Notes under the pieces: model-generated
Seen by the model: only the letters and a program-made list of their open reading frames with translations
The model's database searches: none
Told to the model about the DNA's origin: nothing
Part shown: positions 7,840-16,060 of the stretch, piece after piece
How positions within the stretch are numbered: the first letter of the stretch is position 1
How the letters are laid out: every line of letters starts with the position of its first letter
Made by a program: the position numbers and the translations under genes
Assembly: GCA_964618455.1 (NCBI GenBank)
Contig: CAZUAQ010000051.1
Location: forward strand, 1 to 37,872
Length of the DNA: 37,872 nucleotides
Direction: 5' to 3'
DNA from: CAZUAQ01 sp964618455
Lineage (GTDB): Bacteria > Planctomycetota > Phycisphaerae > UBA1845 > PWPN01

Positions 7840-9357
7840 GTGTATATTCCCGGTACGGACACGGTCACGCATATTCAGAGCAAGATCGCCGAGAAGCTTG
7901 GTCCGCAGCGCTACAAGGTCTGGTTCAAGAGTTCCACACAACTGACGCTCGCGGATGGACACTTGAAAATCAGCGCACCGAATGCGTTCATCTGCGGCTG
8001 GATCGAGCGGCACTTCGCCGATCAGATCACCGAGGCCGCCCAGGAGGCGACAGGTCGGGAGTGTCGCATTTCGTTCGTGGTGGATGCGCGGCTGCTGAAC
8101 GCCCTGAAGAAGAACCAATTGGATTCCCAGGCGGAATTCATCGCCAAGAACCCCGAGCGCATCGCCCGGCAATACCGCAAAGAGGGCGCGCCTCCGCCGC
8201 GCAAGCTGCGGGGGAGGTTCGACGATCTCATCATCGGTCCGGCGAACGAACTGGCGGTCTCCGTGGTCCGTCGTATCGCTCAGCGTTCGGAGGATGCGTA
8301 CAGCCCCGTCTTCGTCCACGGCGGATGCGGTCTCGGCAAGACGCACCTGCTCCACGCCCTGGCCAACGAGGTGACGAAGCAGCATCCCGACTGCAAGTGC
8401 GCCTATCTGACGGGTGACGAATTTACCAACTCGTTCATCCTCGCGCTGCGCACCAATCAGATTGAATCGTTCCGGCAGCGCTACCGCTTCGTGGACGTGC
8501 TGATCATCGACGACGTGCATTTTCTCGCCAATAAGAAAGCGACGCAGGAGGAGTTCCTCCACACGTTCAACTCGATCGATGCCCGGCGCAAGCACATCGT
8601 GCTCGCCTCGGACTCGCATCCCAAGCTGATCGGGCAGTTCAGCGAGCAGCTTCTGAACCGATTCGTCGCGGGCATGGTGGTGCGCATCGATGTGCCGGAT
8701 TTCCCCATGCGATGCGAGATCCTCCGTCAGCGGGCAGCGTTGCTCAGTCGAAAACCCATTCCGGAGGATGTCATCCGCTACATCGCCGAAAACCTGCATT
8801 CCAACGTTCGGGAGCTGGAGGGCGCCCTGCTCAAGCTCCTGATGTACAGCTCGGTTTCTCATCAGCCGGTGTCGCTCTCCCTGGCGAGGCGAACGCTGGC
8901 GGACTATCTCAGCCGGTCGCAGCGCGCCCTCGGTCTCGACGAGATCGACCAGACCGTGGCGACCTACTTCGGATTGACTCCGGCCGATCTCCATACATCG
9001 CGGAAGACACGGACGATAGCGCTGGCGCGCGGCATCGCGATGTACCTCGCGAGGAAGCATACGGAAATGAGTTTCCCGGAGATCGGCCGCTTTATGGGTA
9101 ACAAGAACCACTCCACCGTCATCCTTGCCAACCGGAAGATCGAGAAGCTCTGTCACGAGGATGCCCTGGTGCGGCGGCAGACCCCCGCCGGGACGCGCGA
9201 GGAGCGGATCCGCGAGATCATCGAGAAAATCGAGGAGCAGCTGACGCGCGCTCGCGTGGCTCCCGAAGCGCTGCCGAGCCACGATCTGGAAACCCGGGGT
9301 GAGGAATCCGAACCCCCGGCTTCACAAACGGGCGGTCGGCGGGTGGCTGTCGGCTGA
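7840..9357 (+). CDS. dnaA: Chromosomal replication initiator DnaA
   Basis: DnaA, the AAA+ initiator that binds DnaA boxes and opens oriC. All domains are present: domain I at residues about 5-80 (PQRYKVWFKSS), a linker, the AAA+ core with Walker A HGGCGLGKT near residue 160, Walker B VLIIDDVHFL near 220, sensor region LLNRFVAGMVV, and domain IV with the family signature FMGNKNHSTVILANRKIE. The tail after domain IV (about 60 charged residues ending GGRRVAVG) is longer than in most DnaA proteins. A GTG at 7840 with AAGGAG seven bases upstream is the best start (505 residues); the frame stays open to 7672 without a ribosome-binding site. No dnaN, recF or gyr gene is adjacent, and a strong terminator follows. 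Confidence 0.97.
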   Translation: MYIPGTDTVTHIQSKIAEKLGPQRYKVWFKSSTQLTLADGHLKISAPNAFICGWIERHFADQITEAAQEATGRECRISFVVDARLLNALKKNQLDSQAEFIAKNPERIARQYRKEGAPPPRKLRGRFDDLIIGPANELAVSVVRRIAQRSEDAYSPVFVHGGCGLGKTHLLHALANEVTKQHPDCKCAYLTGDEFTNSFILALRTNQIESFRQRYRFVDVLIIDDVHFLANKKATQEEFLHTFNSIDARRKHIVLASDSHPKLIGQFSEQLLNRFVAGMVVRIDVPDFPMRCEILRQRAALLSRKPIPEDVIRYIAENLHSNVRELEGALLKLLMYSSVSHQPVSLSLARRTLADYLSRSQRALGLDEIDQTVATYFGLTPADLHTSRKTRTIALARGIAMYLARKHTEMSFPEIGRFMGNKNHSTVILANRKIEKLCHEDALVRRQTPAGTREERIREIIEKIEEQLTRARVAPEALPSHDLETRGEESEPPASQTGGRRVAVG

Positions 9358-9460
9358 ACACGCCTGTGGCCCTCAGGACGAGTGCGTGTCCTGAAAGTCT
9401 CGTACGTCCTCGGATGCCTGACCAGGCGGCTTCTTCCCATCCCTTAGGCACAGTTGGCTG

Positions 9461-9493
9461 AACCCCGGTTTCCACTGCGGAATCCGGGGTTTT
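9461..9493 (+). terminator. Rho-independent terminator of dnaA
   Basis: AACCCCGG (9461-9468) pairs with CCGGGGTT (9484-9491), with an inner TTCC/GGAA stem, followed by a short T stretch. It lies about 100 bases after the dnaA stop. Confidence 0.75.
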
Positions 9494-10497
9494 CGCTGCG
9501 CTATCCGAGGGGATGCCGCCCCGCGGGGAGCACCTGCGGTGAGCATCGATGGAGCCGATCGCCTAGAGCTTGTGCAAGTCTTCCGCCGGGGTCCCGGTCA
9601 GCTCGGCTGCGCCGGATGGGTGAATATCATATAAGGCATTGTTTTTCATGTGTTTAGCTAAAGTCACGGCAATTTCAGTCTGCGAGGCTGTTATTGGCAC
9701 GGGGTATGCATCAGTGACGGTAAGAACAACAATCGCACGAGTCATTCGGCTCGTTGACATGTGAATATTCGACGGAGAGCCGGTCAGGGCAGGTCATTCT
9801 TCCCTGGCAGCGAGGCTCTGATCGGAGTGCCAGTGGGCTGGGTCGGTGGGGATGACCGGTGCGTGGCCGGACGTCCACGGTGGACTGGAAATGATACAGG
9901 CGCGTTTCCAGTCCTCCCACCGCCCCCCTTTTTTTTCTCACGGGCAGAAGTAATGGCGGATATTCGTCATAATTCTTATAGAAAGTCAAGAAAACGTTCT
10001 TATTCGTCGGGAAGATTATTGCTTTTTCGCGACGTTTCCGATAATGTGCCAAAGCAACTAAGCCGCCGAGAAGCTGCTTGAAGACCAAAGGCGCGGTCGG
10101 ATACAAGCAGATTCCGGGTGTTCCGTAACACTGGCGTATTCCATTATTCGCAGCATCGATGATCGAAGAATGTTTTTCACGTTCCCTCAATTCATGGTGC
10201 GAATGCGAGGGAGCTATTCGAAGCTTGGATTTTTCGATCGAATGGTAGGCAGTTGCGACTGCCCTTACGCGGCAGGTATGACACGGAAAGCGCGTCGGGA
10301 ACACGAGATAGGGCAGAGGTGAATCTGTCCTCCCGGCGATCGGTAAGATAGCGTTTCATTCCGTTTCGTTAAAGGAAACTGGATTCATCGGTTGGTGTAT
10401 GGTGGCGTCGTTCTGCCTTTGATGTCATGGCACGATGTCGCAAATCTGTATTGCTGCAAGAGAACACGCAGCGGGAAAATCTTGAAAGGAGACTACG
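9494..10497. other. 1-kb region without a convincing protein gene
   Basis: No frame here combines a ribosome-binding site with protein-like composition. Open frames on both strands (for example 9563-9760 and 9711-10304 on minus, 9761-10081 on plus) look like chance. The region does hold a strong plus-strand terminator-like hairpin at 9878-9936 with no gene before it, and an AT-rich patch at about 9950-10050. An unannotated small RNA or a decayed gene would fit. Confidence 0.5.
9878..9936 (+). terminator. Orphan terminator-like hairpin with 8-T run
   Basis: GGACTGGAAA (9882-9891) and TTTCCAGTCC (9905-9914) form a perfect 10-bp stem with a 13-base loop; CGGTGG (9878-9883) could also pair with CCACCG (9917-9922). 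A C-run and eight T residues (9929-9936) follow. It looks like an intrinsic terminator, but the nearest upstream gene, dnaA, already has one. Confidence 0.5.
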
Positions 10498-10686
10498 ATG
10501 AGCAAGCTTTCTCGTATCAGCAAGGCACTGGCCCTGACTCTCAGCGGCACGATGCTCTGGGGTTTCGGTGGTGGCTGCCTGGTGGATGATTTCTGGGTCA
10601 ACAAGAGCTCCGAGATCGTCAACGGTCTGATCATCGGTGTGATCAACCTTCTTCTGGCTCAGACGGGTACCGGACTGCAGATCTAA
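10498..10686 (+). CDS. Small secreted protein or lipoprotein, unknown function
   Basis: A 62-residue protein with a basic N terminus and a hydrophobic segment ending in GGGC, so cysteine 27 could be lipidated. The short mature part has one further hydrophobic stretch (GLIIGVINLLLAQ). AAAGGAG with good spacing before the ATG strongly supports translation. No domain was recognised. Its neighbour downstream is an outer-membrane-type protein, but 140 bases separate them. Confidence 0.6.
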   Translation: MSKLSRISKALALTLSGTMLWGFGGGCLVDDFWVNKSSEIVNGLIIGVINLLLAQTGTGLQI

Positions 10687-10828
10687 GGGAACAGGCGGAG
10701 TCTCAATATTCATCGAGACGCTTTTCGAGACACCGCATGTTGGCTTCGCCTGCGCTTCGGCCGGCTTCCGCAGTGGGTCGTCCGCAGGTGTGGAATGTGG
10801 TGTTTCCTCCTGAAAGGAGGTCGTAATC

Positions 10829-11839
10829 GTGTTAATCAATACGCGAAAGCCTTCGCCTGTGGCCAGTCTCGCCATTTCGGTCGTTGCCGTGTTGGGAATG
10901 GGGACTTCGGGGCTCGCCGCCCAGATGGATGTGCTCGAGTTGGATACGGCCGAGGCCGTCTCCCATGTGCACGTACCGTCGGGCGTGATGTCGGAGATCT
11001 CCACGTCGACACTGGCGCAGTCGGAAGACATGTCGGTCACGCAGACCGATGTCGCCGCCACGGATGATTTTTCGTTTCCCATTTCCGTGGGGGTCGCTTA
11101 CTCGCTCTACAGCGACTACATCTTCCGCTTCGTGAACTTCTCGGAATTCGACGGTGAAGGCCGTGAAAAGCCCAACCATCAGTTGGGTGTGGACTTCGGC
11201 GTCAGTCTCGGGGACTACGGTGCACTTGCCTATGGTGCGTGGTTTGAATGGTACGCTGCTCAGCATGAAATCAATGGTGAGGGCGCGAACATTCAGGAGA
11301 TCGATCACTGGTTCGAGTGGAGCTACTCCATCGAGCCGATCGCGACTGATCTGGCCATCGGCATGACGTTCTACACCTTCCCCAATGACAAGGGCATCAA
11401 CACGCTGGAGTACTATATTTCACTCGCGCATAACGATGCGTGGATGTGGAAGTGGTTGTTCCCGGAGAACGAAGATGGTGTGTTGAATCCCTCGTTCTTC
11501 CTCGCTCACGATGTGGACGAATTGGGCGGCGTGTGGATTGAGTTGGCCGTCAGTCACGACTTCGAGCTGTTCGAGAACTTCACGCTGACGCCCGGCGCCA
11601 TGGTGGCCATCGATGGAGATTACTACGTCGATGACACCACGCGGTTTGCCGGTAGCCAGCTGTCGCTGGTGGCGGCCTATGACATCGGAAGCGCTCTGCA
11701 GCTTCCGGACTGGGCCGGCGACCTGTCGATCTCGGGCGAACTTTACTTCAATGACACTTGGGGTAATTTCGAAGACGACGGCACGGGCCAGGACGAGTTC
11801 TGGGGCGGCATGTCCCTTGCTTGGGCCTGGGGCGGCTGA
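10829..11839 (+). CDS. Predicted outer-membrane beta-barrel protein
   Basis: A 336-residue protein starting with GTG, preceded by AAAGGAGGT. A Sec signal peptide ends near GLAAQ (about residue 30), followed by a low-complexity acidic linker to about residue 80. From there the sequence alternates hydrophobic and polar residues with many aromatics (VGVAYSLYSDYIFRF, GALAYGAWFEWYA, TLEYYISLAHNDAW), as in beta-barrel strands. The layout recalls the TIGR02001/Gcw_chp group of bacterial outer-membrane proteins of unknown function, which is a tentative assignment. A strong terminator follows 70 bases after the stop. The gene appears monocistronic. Confidence 0.65.
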   Translation: MLINTRKPSPVASLAISVVAVLGMGTSGLAAQMDVLELDTAEAVSHVHVPSGVMSEISTSTLAQSEDMSVTQTDVAATDDFSFPISVGVAYSLYSDYIFRFVNFSEFDGEGREKPNHQLGVDFGVSLGDYGALAYGAWFEWYAAQHEINGEGANIQEIDHWFEWSYSIEPIATDLAIGMTFYTFPNDKGINTLEYYISLAHNDAWMWKWLFPENEDGVLNPSFFLAHDVDELGGVWIELAVSHDFELFENFTLTPGAMVAIDGDYYVDDTTRFAGSQLSLVAAYDIGSALQLPDWAGDLSISGELYFNDTWGNFEDDGTGQDEFWGGMSLAWAWGG

Positions 11840-11907
11840 TGCTGTCCACAGCTTAGGCTGTATCCCGACAATGCGTTTCCTTGCGAAACGCCCTGTATCA
11901 AAGAACC

Positions 11908-11944
11908 AAGAGGCACTGATCCCGCAAAGGGTCAGTGCCTCTTT
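11908..11944. terminator. Bidirectional terminator between convergent genes
   Basis: AAGAGGCACTGA (11908-11919) pairs perfectly with TCAGTGCCTCTT (11932-11943) around a 12-base loop. T residues follow on the plus strand. It lies between the convergent beta-barrel gene and the glycosyltransferase gene and could serve both. Confidence 0.85.
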
Positions 11945-11970
11945 CCATTTCCGGCGTTCAGTGAAACTGA

Positions 11971-13887
11971 TCAGCAGGGCCATGCCTCTTGGGACTGGTC
12001 GCCGATCAGGCACAAGGGCGAGGTACCCTTCGGCGTCCGCATCTCTTCAGCCGCCACGTCCTGAGTATCGCGGGTGAGCCATCCGAACGCCGCACCCGTA
12101 AACGTACCCAGCATAAGCAGGGCACTCAGCAACGAGAGGGGAAGCATCCAACGCGGATCCGAGAATGAGCCGGTTGGCAGAGCCCCCAGCAGGAACACCT
12201 GCAGGAGTCCGCAGACGGCCAAGCCTGTTGTCATGCAACGTCCACGCGCCATCGGGGCCAGCAACGCCAACAACCAGATACAGGTGAGCGGCACGTAATC
12301 GGCCCAAGCCCCCGCGCTGGCCAGTGTACTCATGCCGATCAAGCCCAGCCACATCATTGCTTTCGTTTCGCGAGAGGACTCCTCGGTCCTTCGCCCGATC
12401 ACGATCCCCGCCACCAGGAGAACAAGCGTATACAGCAGACCGAGTCCTGAGGAGAACGAGAGCGCGCCGTCGACCCCCATCGCGCTGAGCTTTTGGAGCA
12501 TTCCCTGGAGGCCCTGGTTGCCCGCGATCACCAGCGGCGCCAGCTCGGGCCAGGCTTTGTCAAAGGCAAAGGCATCCCCATTCATTAAACGGGGAAGGTG
12601 GTAGTTCGCGAATGATACGAATGGAGCGGGACCCAGAAGGGCGAACGTGACGAGACTCAGCACCATCCCTGTGCCCGCTGTCCAGGCCAGTGTTCGCCAT
12701 CGCCGCTGCACTGCCAGCGGTACCAGCAGAAACACCGGAAAGAGCTTGGACAGGATCGTGATCGCCAGCAGCACGCCCGCCAGTCGGGACCGTCCCTTCT
12801 GGCTTGCAAGCAGGCCGAGAACGGCGAGCGCGACTGCTGCAAAATGGAACTGTCCGTACTGGAAGTTGTGCAACACCGGAAACGACGCCAGCACGGCCGG
12901 CGCGAGCAGCGCGCTGGCCCAGCCGACGCGTCCACCAATCCAGAGCGACAGGGCGATCACCGTGGTCATACAGAGTGTGGTGTTCAGCGCGAACCAGAGC
13001 AGTCGGATGACGAAGTAGTCATGCGTCAACGCGATAGCCAGCCGCGGCCAGAGCAGAAACTGCGGCGCGTACTGAAAGGGATCTTCCACCACCATTCCGT
13101 GCAGTTGACTATGCGGTTCGGAAGAGGGCGTGAGCCCCGGATAGTGTGCGGCATGGTAAACGTTTTTCTCGCCCTGGCGCGCCAACTCGGCGGCGTAGAA
13201 GTACGCGCCGGCGCACTCGTGTTTGGCATAAAACGGATGCCGCGTGCTGAGGTACCAGTCTGTCGTAGGGTCGGTCATGTACGTGGACAGCCGCGCAATC
13301 TGAACGATCGCCACCACCGCCAACATCACCCAGCCCCGGGAGAGCCATGGATGGTGGGCAGCTTTCTGCTCCAGCGCGTCGGGCAACCGATGACAGAGCC
13401 ATCCACCAAGCAAGCCGATCAATGCTCCCGCGGGAACCAGTGCGAGCGCCGGCATGAACGATTCAGGTACGGCGAGAAGCACACACCCCGCGCCCAGGAA
13501 ACCACCGATTCCTCCCAGGATGCCAGCCATCCCGCGCCGCGGATAGCTCACCGCGGACATCATGGCGGTGGCGATCGCCGCCAGGGTAAGCGGCCAGGCG
13601 GCGAGCGGTGTTGCCGTCGCGCTGCCCTCGGCAAGGAACGAGCGAATCAGTGCGGCCAGGGCGTGCGTCCAGATGAGGGTCCCGATGACCGCCGCCGTCC
13701 CAGCCAGGGCTCGCCGGGCGCGGTATCCGGGAGTACTCTCCCGGCGTCCGGGAGCCGGACTCATGTGGCGGTCCCATCCCGGGTCCCTGCCCTCGGTGTA
13801 CGTTGCCGCGTCTTTACGTGGCGGTACGCGCCGCTCTTTCCGAAGAGGAAAGCCTGTTTTTCCGTCGCTTTGAGGTTCCGATCTCAT
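11971..13887 (-). CDS. GT-C fold glycosyltransferase, GT87/DUF2029-like
   Basis: A 638-residue polytopic membrane protein resembling the GT87 (DUF2029) polyprenyl-phosphate-dependent mannosyltransferases. After a basic, soluble N terminus of about 55 residues come about 12 hydrophobic segments. The large loop between early helices (about residues 215-290: STYMTDPTTDWYLS, YHAAHYPGLTPSSEPHSQLHG, FQYAPQFLLWPRLA) carries the acidic and aromatic residues typical of the family's catalytic loop. SLFPVFLLVPLAV-type segments (here ILSKLFPVFLLVPLA) are a family hallmark. The start is the ATG at 13887, with AAAGGAG before it. The acceptor is unknown. Transcription diverges from a tetR-family gene, and an operator-like palindrome lies next to the -10. 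Confidence 0.75.
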   Translation of the reverse strand: MRSEPQSDGKTGFPLRKERRVPPRKDAATYTEGRDPGWDRHMSPAPGRRESTPGYRARRALAGTAAVIGTLIWTHALAALIRSFLAEGSATATPLAAWPLTLAAIATAMMSAVSYPRRGMAGILGGIGGFLGAGCVLLAVPESFMPALALVPAGALIGLLGGWLCHRLPDALEQKAAHHPWLSRGWVMLAVVAIVQIARLSTYMTDPTTDWYLSTRHPFYAKHECAGAYFYAAELARQGEKNVYHAAHYPGLTPSSEPHSQLHGMVVEDPFQYAPQFLLWPRLAIALTHDYFVIRLLWFALNTTLCMTTVIALSLWIGGRVGWASALLAPAVLASFPVLHNFQYGQFHFAAVALAVLGLLASQKGRSRLAGVLLAITILSKLFPVFLLVPLAVQRRWRTLAWTAGTGMVLSLVTFALLGPAPFVSFANYHLPRLMNGDAFAFDKAWPELAPLVIAGNQGLQGMLQKLSAMGVDGALSFSSGLGLLYTLVLLVAGIVIGRRTEESSRETKAMMWLGLIGMSTLASAGAWADYVPLTCIWLLALLAPMARGRCMTTGLAVCGLLQVFLLGALPTGSFSDPRWMLPLSLLSALLMLGTFTGAAFGWLTRDTQDVAAEEMRTPKGTSPLCLIGDQSQEAWPC

Positions 13888-13903
13888 GGCAGTCTCCTTT
13901 TTT

Positions 13904-13947
13904 ATACCAATCAGTCGGTATAATATCGAATCGGATGAAGTCGTCAA
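13904..13947 (-). promoter_or_regulatory. Promoter and TetR-type operator of the glycosyltransferase gene
   Basis: On the minus strand TTGACG (13942-13947), 16 bases, TATTAT (13920-13925) form a good promoter. ATACCAATCAGTCGGTAT (13904-13921) is a palindrome with ATACC/GGTAT arms that overlaps the end of the -10 and covers the start site, a position suited to repression by the divergent TetR-family protein. Confidence 0.65.
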
Positions 13948-14031
13948 CCCAGAAATTCGATGTTTTGCTGTATCGATTTTAAATACATTAAAAATAATGA
14001 CTTACAATACTGATTGCCTCTCGTCCCATGT

Positions 14032-14060
14032 TTGCTGCTGAGACTACCATGTGGTATAAA
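14032..14060 (+). promoter_or_regulatory. Promoter and operator of the tetR-family gene
   Basis: TTGCTG (14032-14037), 17 bases, TATAAA (14055-14060) form a promoter just before the regulator gene. TACCATGTGGTA (14045-14056), a palindrome with TACCA/TGGTA arms, sits between the two boxes. Its half-sites resemble those of the operator at 13904-13921, suggesting autoregulation. Confidence 0.55.
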
Positions 14061-14078
14061 AACATTGGGAGGTGTAAC

Positions 14079-14702
14079 ATGCCCCGAGCCAAGAGCGGTG
14101 TCACACGTCAGAAGATCCTGGATACGGCGGAGGAGATGCTGCATCGGCAGGGGTATGCCGCCACGTCGATCGATCAGATCATCGAGCAGGTGGGGATCAC
14201 GAAGGGATCGTTTTTCTATCACTTCAAGACAAAGGGAGAATTGGCGAAGGCGTTGATCGACCGGTTCGCCGCCGGCGACGGGGAGATCCTGCGGAGTTGC
14301 ATGGAGCGGGCGGAGCGACTCAGTGCGGATCCGTTGCAGCAGTTACTGATCTTCGTGGGCCTCCTTCTGGAGGTGGCGGAAGGCCTGGATGACAATCCCC
14401 AGCCGGGGTGCCTGTTCGCGACATACTGCTTCGAGCAGGGGCTGTTTGAGGAGGAGACGTACGCGGTGATCAGTCGGGCGATTCTGAACTGGCGTCGCGC
14501 GCTGGGCGAGAAGCTCAGGCTGGCGGCGAAAGCCCATCCGACGGTGATGGAGGTGGACCCGGACAGTGTGGCGGACATGTTGACCGTGCTGTTCGAAGGG
14601 GCGTTCGTGCTTTCCCGCAGTCTTCAGGGGCGTGGCGTTTTCGCCGCACAGATCCGCCATTATCGCAGCTATCTGCAACTCTTATTCGGGGTTCCTGTCT
14701 GA
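14079..14702 (+). CDS. TetR/AcrR-family transcriptional repressor
   Basis: A 207-residue regulator with the N-terminal TetR helix-turn-helix: RQKILDTAEEMLHRQGYAATSIDQIIEQVGITKGSFFYHFKTKGEL (about residues 11-56). The rest is an all-helical ligand-binding and dimerisation domain, with a PGCLFATYCFE region as in the YcdC/AcrR-like subgroup. Its ligand is unknown. GGGAGG five bases upstream fixes the start. It is divergently transcribed from the GT87-like glycosyltransferase gene, and similar palindromes lie at both promoters, so it probably represses both. Confidence 0.9.
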   Translation: MPRAKSGVTRQKILDTAEEMLHRQGYAATSIDQIIEQVGITKGSFFYHFKTKGELAKALIDRFAAGDGEILRSCMERAERLSADPLQQLLIFVGLLLEVAEGLDDNPQPGCLFATYCFEQGLFEEETYAVISRAILNWRRALGEKLRLAAKAHPTVMEVDPDSVADMLTVLFEGAFVLSRSLQGRGVFAAQIRHYRSYLQLLFGVPV

Positions 14703-14779
14703 CCAGATTGAGTGATTCCAGGATTGAACTGCGGCCGGATCGAATCGAGTTCGAGGCGGCATGGGAGAGCGGAAACAAT

Positions 14780-14810
14780 AAAAAAGGCACGCCGTTGAAG
14801 TTCGGCGTGC
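14780..14810 (-). terminator. Rho-independent terminator of tatA
   Basis: GCACGCCG (14787-14794) pairs with CGGCGTGC (14803-14810). The A-run at 14780-14785 reads as a T-run on the minus strand, so it terminates transcription coming from tatA. Confidence 0.8.
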
Positions 14811-14882
14811 TTGGGGATTCTGATGATTCAAAGCCGTGCGGTGGTGGCAAGCCCGTGCCTGGAAGGCTGTTGAGGGACTCGC

Positions 14883-15176
14883 TCAGGAGACGGCTTCTTT
14901 TTCCTTCTGCGCGGTCGTGGACTGGGCGGTTGTGGAGGACGGGGTTTCGCTGCTGGGTGGCGGTAGCATGTCCGCCTGGTCGTCATCCTCGGAGGCGCGA
15001 TCGATCTCGTCCTGAACGCCCTTGAGGCCCTTCTTGAACTCGACGATGCTCTTGCCGAGGCTGCGGCCCACCTCGGGCAGCCGCTTGCCGAAGAGCAGCA
15101 GGCCGAACAATGCGACGAGGATCCATTCCCAGCCGCCGGGTAAGCCGAGCGCCAATGTCGTCTGGATTGCGTTCAT
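14883..15176 (-). CDS. tatA: Sec-independent translocase subunit TatA/TatE
   Basis: A 97-residue protein with the TatA layout: a short periplasmic N terminus, one membrane helix (WEWILVALFGLLLFG, about residues 16-30), the FGKRLPEVGRSLGKSIVEFKKGL amphipathic helix with its conserved FG hinge, and an acidic, Ser/Thr-rich C-terminal tail. TatA oligomerises to let folded proteins with twin-arginine signals cross the inner membrane. No tatB or tatC is adjacent, which is common outside enterobacteria. The dedicated terminator downstream suggests a single-gene transcript. Confidence 0.92.
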   Translation of the reverse strand: MNAIQTTLALGLPGGWEWILVALFGLLLFGKRLPEVGRSLGKSIVEFKKGLKGVQDEIDRASEDDDQADMLPPPSSETPSSTTAQSTTAQKEKEAVS

Positions 15177-15594
15177 GTCAGTTTCCTGAAAAAGTTATCG
15201 GGACCAAGCCCGAAGTCACCTGTTTATTGTAGCTGACCGCGGGAGCCTGCGTCAAACCGGGGCATGTCACGACGCACTATTCTGTATACGTCGGAGGGCT
15301 CGAAAGGATGAGCTCTTCGCGTTGTTTTCCGGGCTTGGTGTGGGGTCGCGGAAGCGTGAATGCGGCAACGCGTCGGAGGAGGAGTGGTGAGGTGATCTCG
15401 GAAACCGGCGGTGAAGGTCACGAGGGTTTACGGAATGCGAGGGGTCCCGGCGGATTCGTGAACGCAGGCTCGGAGATCCTGGCCCACTCCGACGAATCGT
15501 GTCTCGGCAGGTCTTCGGGGTCTGACTGCCGGGATACGGGTAGACGAGTAGGTCGTGCTGCAAGCACCGGCTCGAGTCTTTTTCGCGTTCGCGT
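15177..15594. other. Gap without a convincing gene
   Basis: About 420 bases between tatA and the monooxygenase gene. Open frames here have no ribosome-binding site and Arg/Ser/Pro-rich translations typical of chance frames in GC-rich DNA. I see no RNA gene. Confidence 0.5.
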
Positions 15595-15921
15595 TCAATG
15601 GTCGACGGGGCACTGATCGGCGGAGCCGGTGGGCTCGTCCTGGCCGTAGACCTGATGCTTGGGGCGGCCCATGAGGATCTGCTCTTTGCCCCAGGTGACG
15701 ACCTTGGCGAAGGTGTCGGAGCTGGTGAAGGCGTCGAAGGCGTCCTTGCGTGTCCACTCGGAGACGATGAGGAAGCTGTTGGGCGCGTTGACGTCGCTGT
15801 AGAGGTGGGACTCGGCGTGGCCGTCGGCGTTGTTCATGACTTCGAGGACCTTGTTCCACATGGCGATGAAGTCGTTTTCCTTGCCGGGGATGACCGTGTA
15901 GTTCATGCCGATGGTGATCAT
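15595..15921 (-). CDS. ABM-domain monooxygenase-like protein
   Basis: A 108-residue protein of the antibiotic-biosynthesis-monooxygenase (ABM) ferredoxin-like fold. MITIGMNYTVIPGKENDFIAMWNKVLEVMNNADGHAESHLYSD is the typical first half, and SFLIVSEWTRKDAFDAFTSSDTFAKV the second. Members include quinol monooxygenases and heme-degrading HmoA/IsdG relatives; the substrate here is unknown. GGAGGTCGAC directly before the ATG at 15921 decides the start; the frame is open far upstream only because CRISPR repeats happen to lack stops in it. The CRISPR array begins 140 bases upstream of the start. Confidence 0.82.
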   Translation of the reverse strand: MITIGMNYTVIPGKENDFIAMWNKVLEVMNNADGHAESHLYSDVNAPNSFLIVSEWTRKDAFDAFTSSDTFAKVVTWGKEQILMGRPKHQVYGQDEPTGSADQCPVDH

Positions 15922-16060
15922 GTCGACCTCCAGGGGGTGCGTTCGTCTCGGGTGTTGGGTGGCGGTCCGCCGCTCGGAGGGTATTCTAACGTGAACGGGC
16001 GGAAGGGGGCGAGCGTGAGCGAAGGCGGGGCGTATCGGGGATGGACGGCGCGGCGGCGCC

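Noticed and set aside
9563..10304. Minus-strand frames of 65 and 197 codons in the gene-poor region
   Set aside because: No Shine-Dalgarno sequence, mutually overlapping, and no protein-like hydrophobic pattern.
10699..10725. GTCTC/GAGAC hairpin followed by CTTTT after the 62-residue gene
   Set aside because: Only five base pairs with a large loop; too weak to call.
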